Positions 61,479 to 64,000 of a stretch of 64,000 nt of DNA are shown one piece after another. How positions within the stretch are numbered: the stretch's first letter is position 1; every line of letters begins with the position of its first letter. The translations under genes were made by a program, and so were the position numbers. The notes under the pieces were generated by a model. The model searched no databases. It was not told where the DNA came from and worked only from the letters and a program-made list of their open reading frames with translations. The DNA comes from a virus: IMG/VR virus record IMGVR_UViG_3300030108_004141, positions 1-64,000 of that record, one strand, 5' to 3'.

Positions 61479-63251
61479 ATGGCGCGAAAACGAGAGCATC
61501 TTGGTATTACTATTGATCTTTCCAGGGAAAAAGACCTATCTGAGTTTGCTATAAGTTTGTTGAAAGAATACTATTGTCGGAAAGATGAAAAGAACTGTCA
61601 AGAGGCATTCGCTCGTGCTGCTGTCGCATATTGCGATGGCGATATGAATCTAGCGCAACGCATTTATGATTATGCATCACAGGGCTGGTTTATGTATTCC
61701 AGCCCTGTTTTGTCTAATGCAGTTTTACCAGACGAAAAAGTAAAGGCTCTTCCGATATCTTGTTTCCTGACATATGTTCCCGACACACTTGAAGGTTTGA
61801 TCGATCACACAGCTGAGTTGCGTTGGCTATCAGTAAAGGGTGGTGGTGTTGGCGGTCACTGGTCCGACGTCCGCTCCGTGAGTAATATCGCTCCAGGTCC
61901 GATACCATTTTTACACACAGTCGACTCAGACATGACTGCGTATCGGCAAGGTAAAACTCGCAAGGGTTCATACGCAGCATATCTCGATATCTCACATCCT
62001 GATATCATAGAGTTTCTTTCTATCCGCGTTCCGACTGGTGACGTCAATAGAAAATGTCTCAATCTCAACCACGCTGTAAATATCACAGATGATTTTATGC
62101 GGGCTGTTGAAAACGATGATGATTGGAATCTTGTTGATCCGAACGATAATAAGCCACGCGAAACAATGAAGGCTCGTAAGCTCTGGGAAAATCTTCTAGA
62201 AGTGCGCTATCGCACAGGAGAACCATACCTTAACTTTATCGACACAGCGAACCGTTATCTTCCCGAAACTCAAAAGAAACTCGGACTCAAGATTAACGGT
62301 TCAAATCTTTGTAACGAGATCCATCTTGTAACAGATAAAGATCGCACTGCAGTTTGCTGCCTGTCCTCTGTTAACATAGAAAAGTTCGATGAGTGGAAAC
62401 AATCAACGATGGTGCGTGATCTTATTCGTTTCCTCGATAATGTGTTACAAGTTTTCATAGACAACGCACCCGATACTATTTCCCGCGCAAGGTTTTCTGC
62501 AGAGCGTGAGCGGTCTCTCGGTTTGGGTGCTATGGGTTTACATTCTTACTTCCAAAAGTGTGAGGCATCATTTGAAAGTGAGCATGCCTCCGAACTCAAT
62601 AAACGTATCTTCCAGCATATCAAGCAAGAGGCTGTAGCAGAAACGAAAAAGATCGCGAAAGAAAAAGGCGAAGCACCAGACATGGTCGGTTCTGGTTTCC
62701 GCAACGCACACTTACTTGCTATCGCACCAAACGCAAACAGTGGTGTTATCGCTGGCACTTCACCATCTATCGAGCCGAGTAAAGCAAACGCATATACACA
62801 TCGCACACGTGTAGGATCATATTTGGTGAAAAATAGATATCTTGAAAAACTACTCAAAGATATCGGTCAAGATACACAAGACACTTGGAGCAGTATTATA
62901 ACTAATGGTGGATCGGTACAGCATCTTGATTTCCTAAACTCACATCAGAAGCGTGTGTTTGCTACAGCGAATGAAATACCGCAGATAGCTTTGGTGAGAC
63001 AAGCTGCTGATCGTCAGAAGTATATTTGTCAGGGACAATCCCTGAATCTATTTTTCCCAGCTGGTGCTAATAAAGGCGAGCTTTCTAAAGTTCACTACAT
63101 GGCTTGGAAGCTGGGATGCAAAGGTTTGTATTATTTACGAACAGAAACTTCAAACCGTGCAGAAAACGTATCAAAGAAAGTTGAGAGAGACCGTTTGATG
63201 GATGGTGTAGAAGTTGAGTCTCAAGAAGAATGTGTAGCATGTCAAGGATGA
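61479..63251 (+). CDS. nrdA: Ribonucleotide reductase alpha subunit NrdA
   Basis: 590 residues, class I. ISCFL cysteine, NLCNEI catalytic cysteine region and AVCCLSSVN; C-terminal CxxC (CVACQG) for re-reduction. The N-terminal ATP-cone of host enzymes is missing, as in cyanophage NrdA. It may therefore be insensitive to dATP inhibition (inference). Confidence 0.95.
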   Translation: MARKREHLGITIDLSREKDLSEFAISLLKEYYCRKDEKNCQEAFARAAVAYCDGDMNLAQRIYDYASQGWFMYSSPVLSNAVLPDEKVKALPISCFLTYVPDTLEGLIDHTAELRWLSVKGGGVGGHWSDVRSVSNIAPGPIPFLHTVDSDMTAYRQGKTRKGSYAAYLDISHPDIIEFLSIRVPTGDVNRKCLNLNHAVNITDDFMRAVENDDDWNLVDPNDNKPRETMKARKLWENLLEVRYRTGEPYLNFIDTANRYLPETQKKLGLKINGSNLCNEIHLVTDKDRTAVCCLSSVNIEKFDEWKQSTMVRDLIRFLDNVLQVFIDNAPDTISRARFSAERERSLGLGAMGLHSYFQKCEASFESEHASELNKRIFQHIKQEAVAETKKIAKEKGEAPDMVGSGFRNAHLLAIAPNANSGVIAGTSPSIEPSKANAYTHRTRVGSYLVKNRYLEKLLKDIGQDTQDTWSSIITNGGSVQHLDFLNSHQKRVFATANEIPQIALVRQAADRQKYICQGQSLNLFFPAGANKGELSKVHYMAWKLGCKGLYYLRTETSNRAENVSKKVERDRLMDGVEVESQEECVACQG

Positions 63252-63263
63252 TGGAGATATAAC

Positions 63264-63416
63264 ATGGCAAAGAAATCTAAAACAGTTTCAGTAACTGTTC
63301 ATGAGTCGATACCGAAGAAAACCAGTATCGGCGGCAATCACTCGATGATCAAAACATCATCGATGAATAAGAGTAAACGCAGATCATACAAAAAATATAG
63401 GGGGCAAGGGAGATAA
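63264..63416 (+). CDS. Small basic hypothetical protein, 50 aa
   Basis: ATG 63264 with GGAGAT upstream; 50 residues, very Lys/Ser/Arg-rich (AKKSKTVSVTVHESIPKK). Its TAA is directly followed by the nrdB fusion ATG, so the two are coupled. Function unknown. Confidence 0.6.
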   Translation: MAKKSKTVSVTVHESIPKKTSIGGNHSMIKTSSMNKSKRRSYKKYRGQGR

Positions 63417-64000
63417 ATGGATAATATCCGCATCGTTTCTAAATCAGACTGTCCATTTTGCATAAGAGCAAAAGACTGGTTGGACCGTCGAGGATTCACA
63501 TACACTGAGGATGTGATGGATGAAGAGGAAACACGTTTGTCATTTTATCAGCAACACAAAGTTCATTCGGTTCCACAAATTTTTATAAATGACAAACTGA
63601 TTGGTGGATATACACAGCTGTTAGATCAGGGTGATTCATTAGTTCGTCGCATACGCGGTGGACTTATGCAGTTTTCTAAAGTTTACAAACCGTTTCAATA
63701 TCCTTGGGCAGTTGAGATAACTCAACGACATGAAAAGATACACTGGATTGAAGATGAACTTGATTTGAGTGAAGATGTGATGGACTGGAAGTCTGGTAAG
63801 ATGTCTGAAACTGATAAGTCATTCATCGTTCAGATTCTACGACTGTTCACTCAGTCCGATGTCGCAGTCGGAAAAAATTATTACGAACACTTCATACCTG
63901 CGTTCAAAAATAATGAGATCAGAAATATGCATGGCTCGTTCGCTGCGCGCGAGGGTGTTCATCAGCGTGCTTATGCGTTGCTCAACGATACACTTGGTTT
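63417..64000 (+). CDS. nrdB: Glutaredoxin-NrdB fusion (ribonucleotide reductase beta), partial
   Basis: The frame runs without a stop from ATG 63417 to the window end (194 codons, incomplete). Residues 1-80 are a glutaredoxin (CPFC at 12-15, VPQIFIND, GGYTQL). From about 85 the NrdB start follows (KVYKPFQYPWAVEITQRHEK), with TQSD (metal Asp) and EGVH (ExxH ligands). One polypeptide would carry both the radical subunit and a disulfide reductant. Confidence 0.92.
   Translation, partial: MDNIRIVSKSDCPFCIRAKDWLDRRGFTYTEDVMDEEETRLSFYQQHKVHSVPQIFINDKLIGGYTQLLDQGDSLVRRIRGGLMQFSKVYKPFQYPWAVEITQRHEKIHWIEDELDLSEDVMDWKSGKMSETDKSFIVQILRLFTQSDVAVGKNYYEHFIPAFKNNEIRNMHGSFAAREGVHQRAYALLNDTLG

Overview
This window is one strand of a large T4-superfamily myovirus genome. 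The order neck (gp13, gp14) - tail completion (gp15) - terminase (gp16, gp17) - sheath (gp18) - tube (gp19) - portal (gp20) - prohead core, protease and scaffold (gp67-like, gp21, gp22) - major capsid (gp23) - uvsY - uvsW - gp55 - gp47 - gp46 is the arrangement typical of cyanophage-like or marine-type T4 relatives and of alphaproteobacterial T4-like phages. Every convincing gene reads on the + strand. No tRNA, integrase, insertion sequence or CRISPR array was seen. The host cannot be named. An N-formylperosamine-like sugar cassette and a CobS/CobT-like pair would fit an alphaproteobacterium, but this is only an inference.

Layout. 0-16.3 kb: virion and packaging genes, with T4-type late promoters (TATAAATA) before several of them and a collagen-like fibre gene inserted between portal and prohead genes. 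The block ends at a strong terminator after gp23. 16.4-23.3 kb: a tail-tube-fold protein, a cupin/JmjC-like oxygenase, and the recombination and late-transcription set (uvsY, uvsW, gp55, gp47, gp46). 23.3-27.7 kb: a tightly overlapping accessory cassette with oxygenase, cupin, glycosyltransferase, formyltransferase, compact aminotransferase, GDP-mannose dehydratase and peptide deformylase. 27.7-31.5 kb: a VWA/metallopeptidase protein plus a MoxR/CobS-like ATPase. 31.5-36 kb: glycosyltransferase, sliding clamp, clamp loader, cupin, cytidylyltransferase, RegA and MazG. 36-39.4 kb: Hsp20, T4-type lysozyme, acyl-CoA thioesterase and PstS. 39.4-46.6 kb: DNA polymerase, a SufT-like Fe-S protein, UvsX and helicase. 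46.6-56.4 kb: late genes whose products often start with a T4 capsid-targeting-like sequence, including a 964-residue multidomain protein, then fibre or decoration proteins. 56.4-59.7 kb: conserved hypothetical genes and the lysis cassette (Rz, Rz1, holin). 59.7-64 kb: primase, ThyX, ribonucleotide reductase alpha, and the start of a glutaredoxin-NrdB fusion cut by the window end.

The most notable observations are these. (1) Nine promoters have identical geometry (TCC[C/A]TT, then a -10 hexamer starting exactly 27 nt after the first T). In six of them an ATG sits at the predicted +1, which implies leaderless mRNAs for UvsY, DNA polymerase, a ligase-like protein and primase. (2) A dnaX-type A AAA AAG slippery heptamer abuts the stop of the gene at 54297 and would add a conserved-looking 37-residue tail by -1 frameshifting. 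(3) There is a capsid-cargo cluster with capsid-targeting-like motifs at N-termini and three times inside one long protein. (4) A hairpin before gp13 hides its ribosome-binding site in read-through RNA but not in RNA started at the late promoter.
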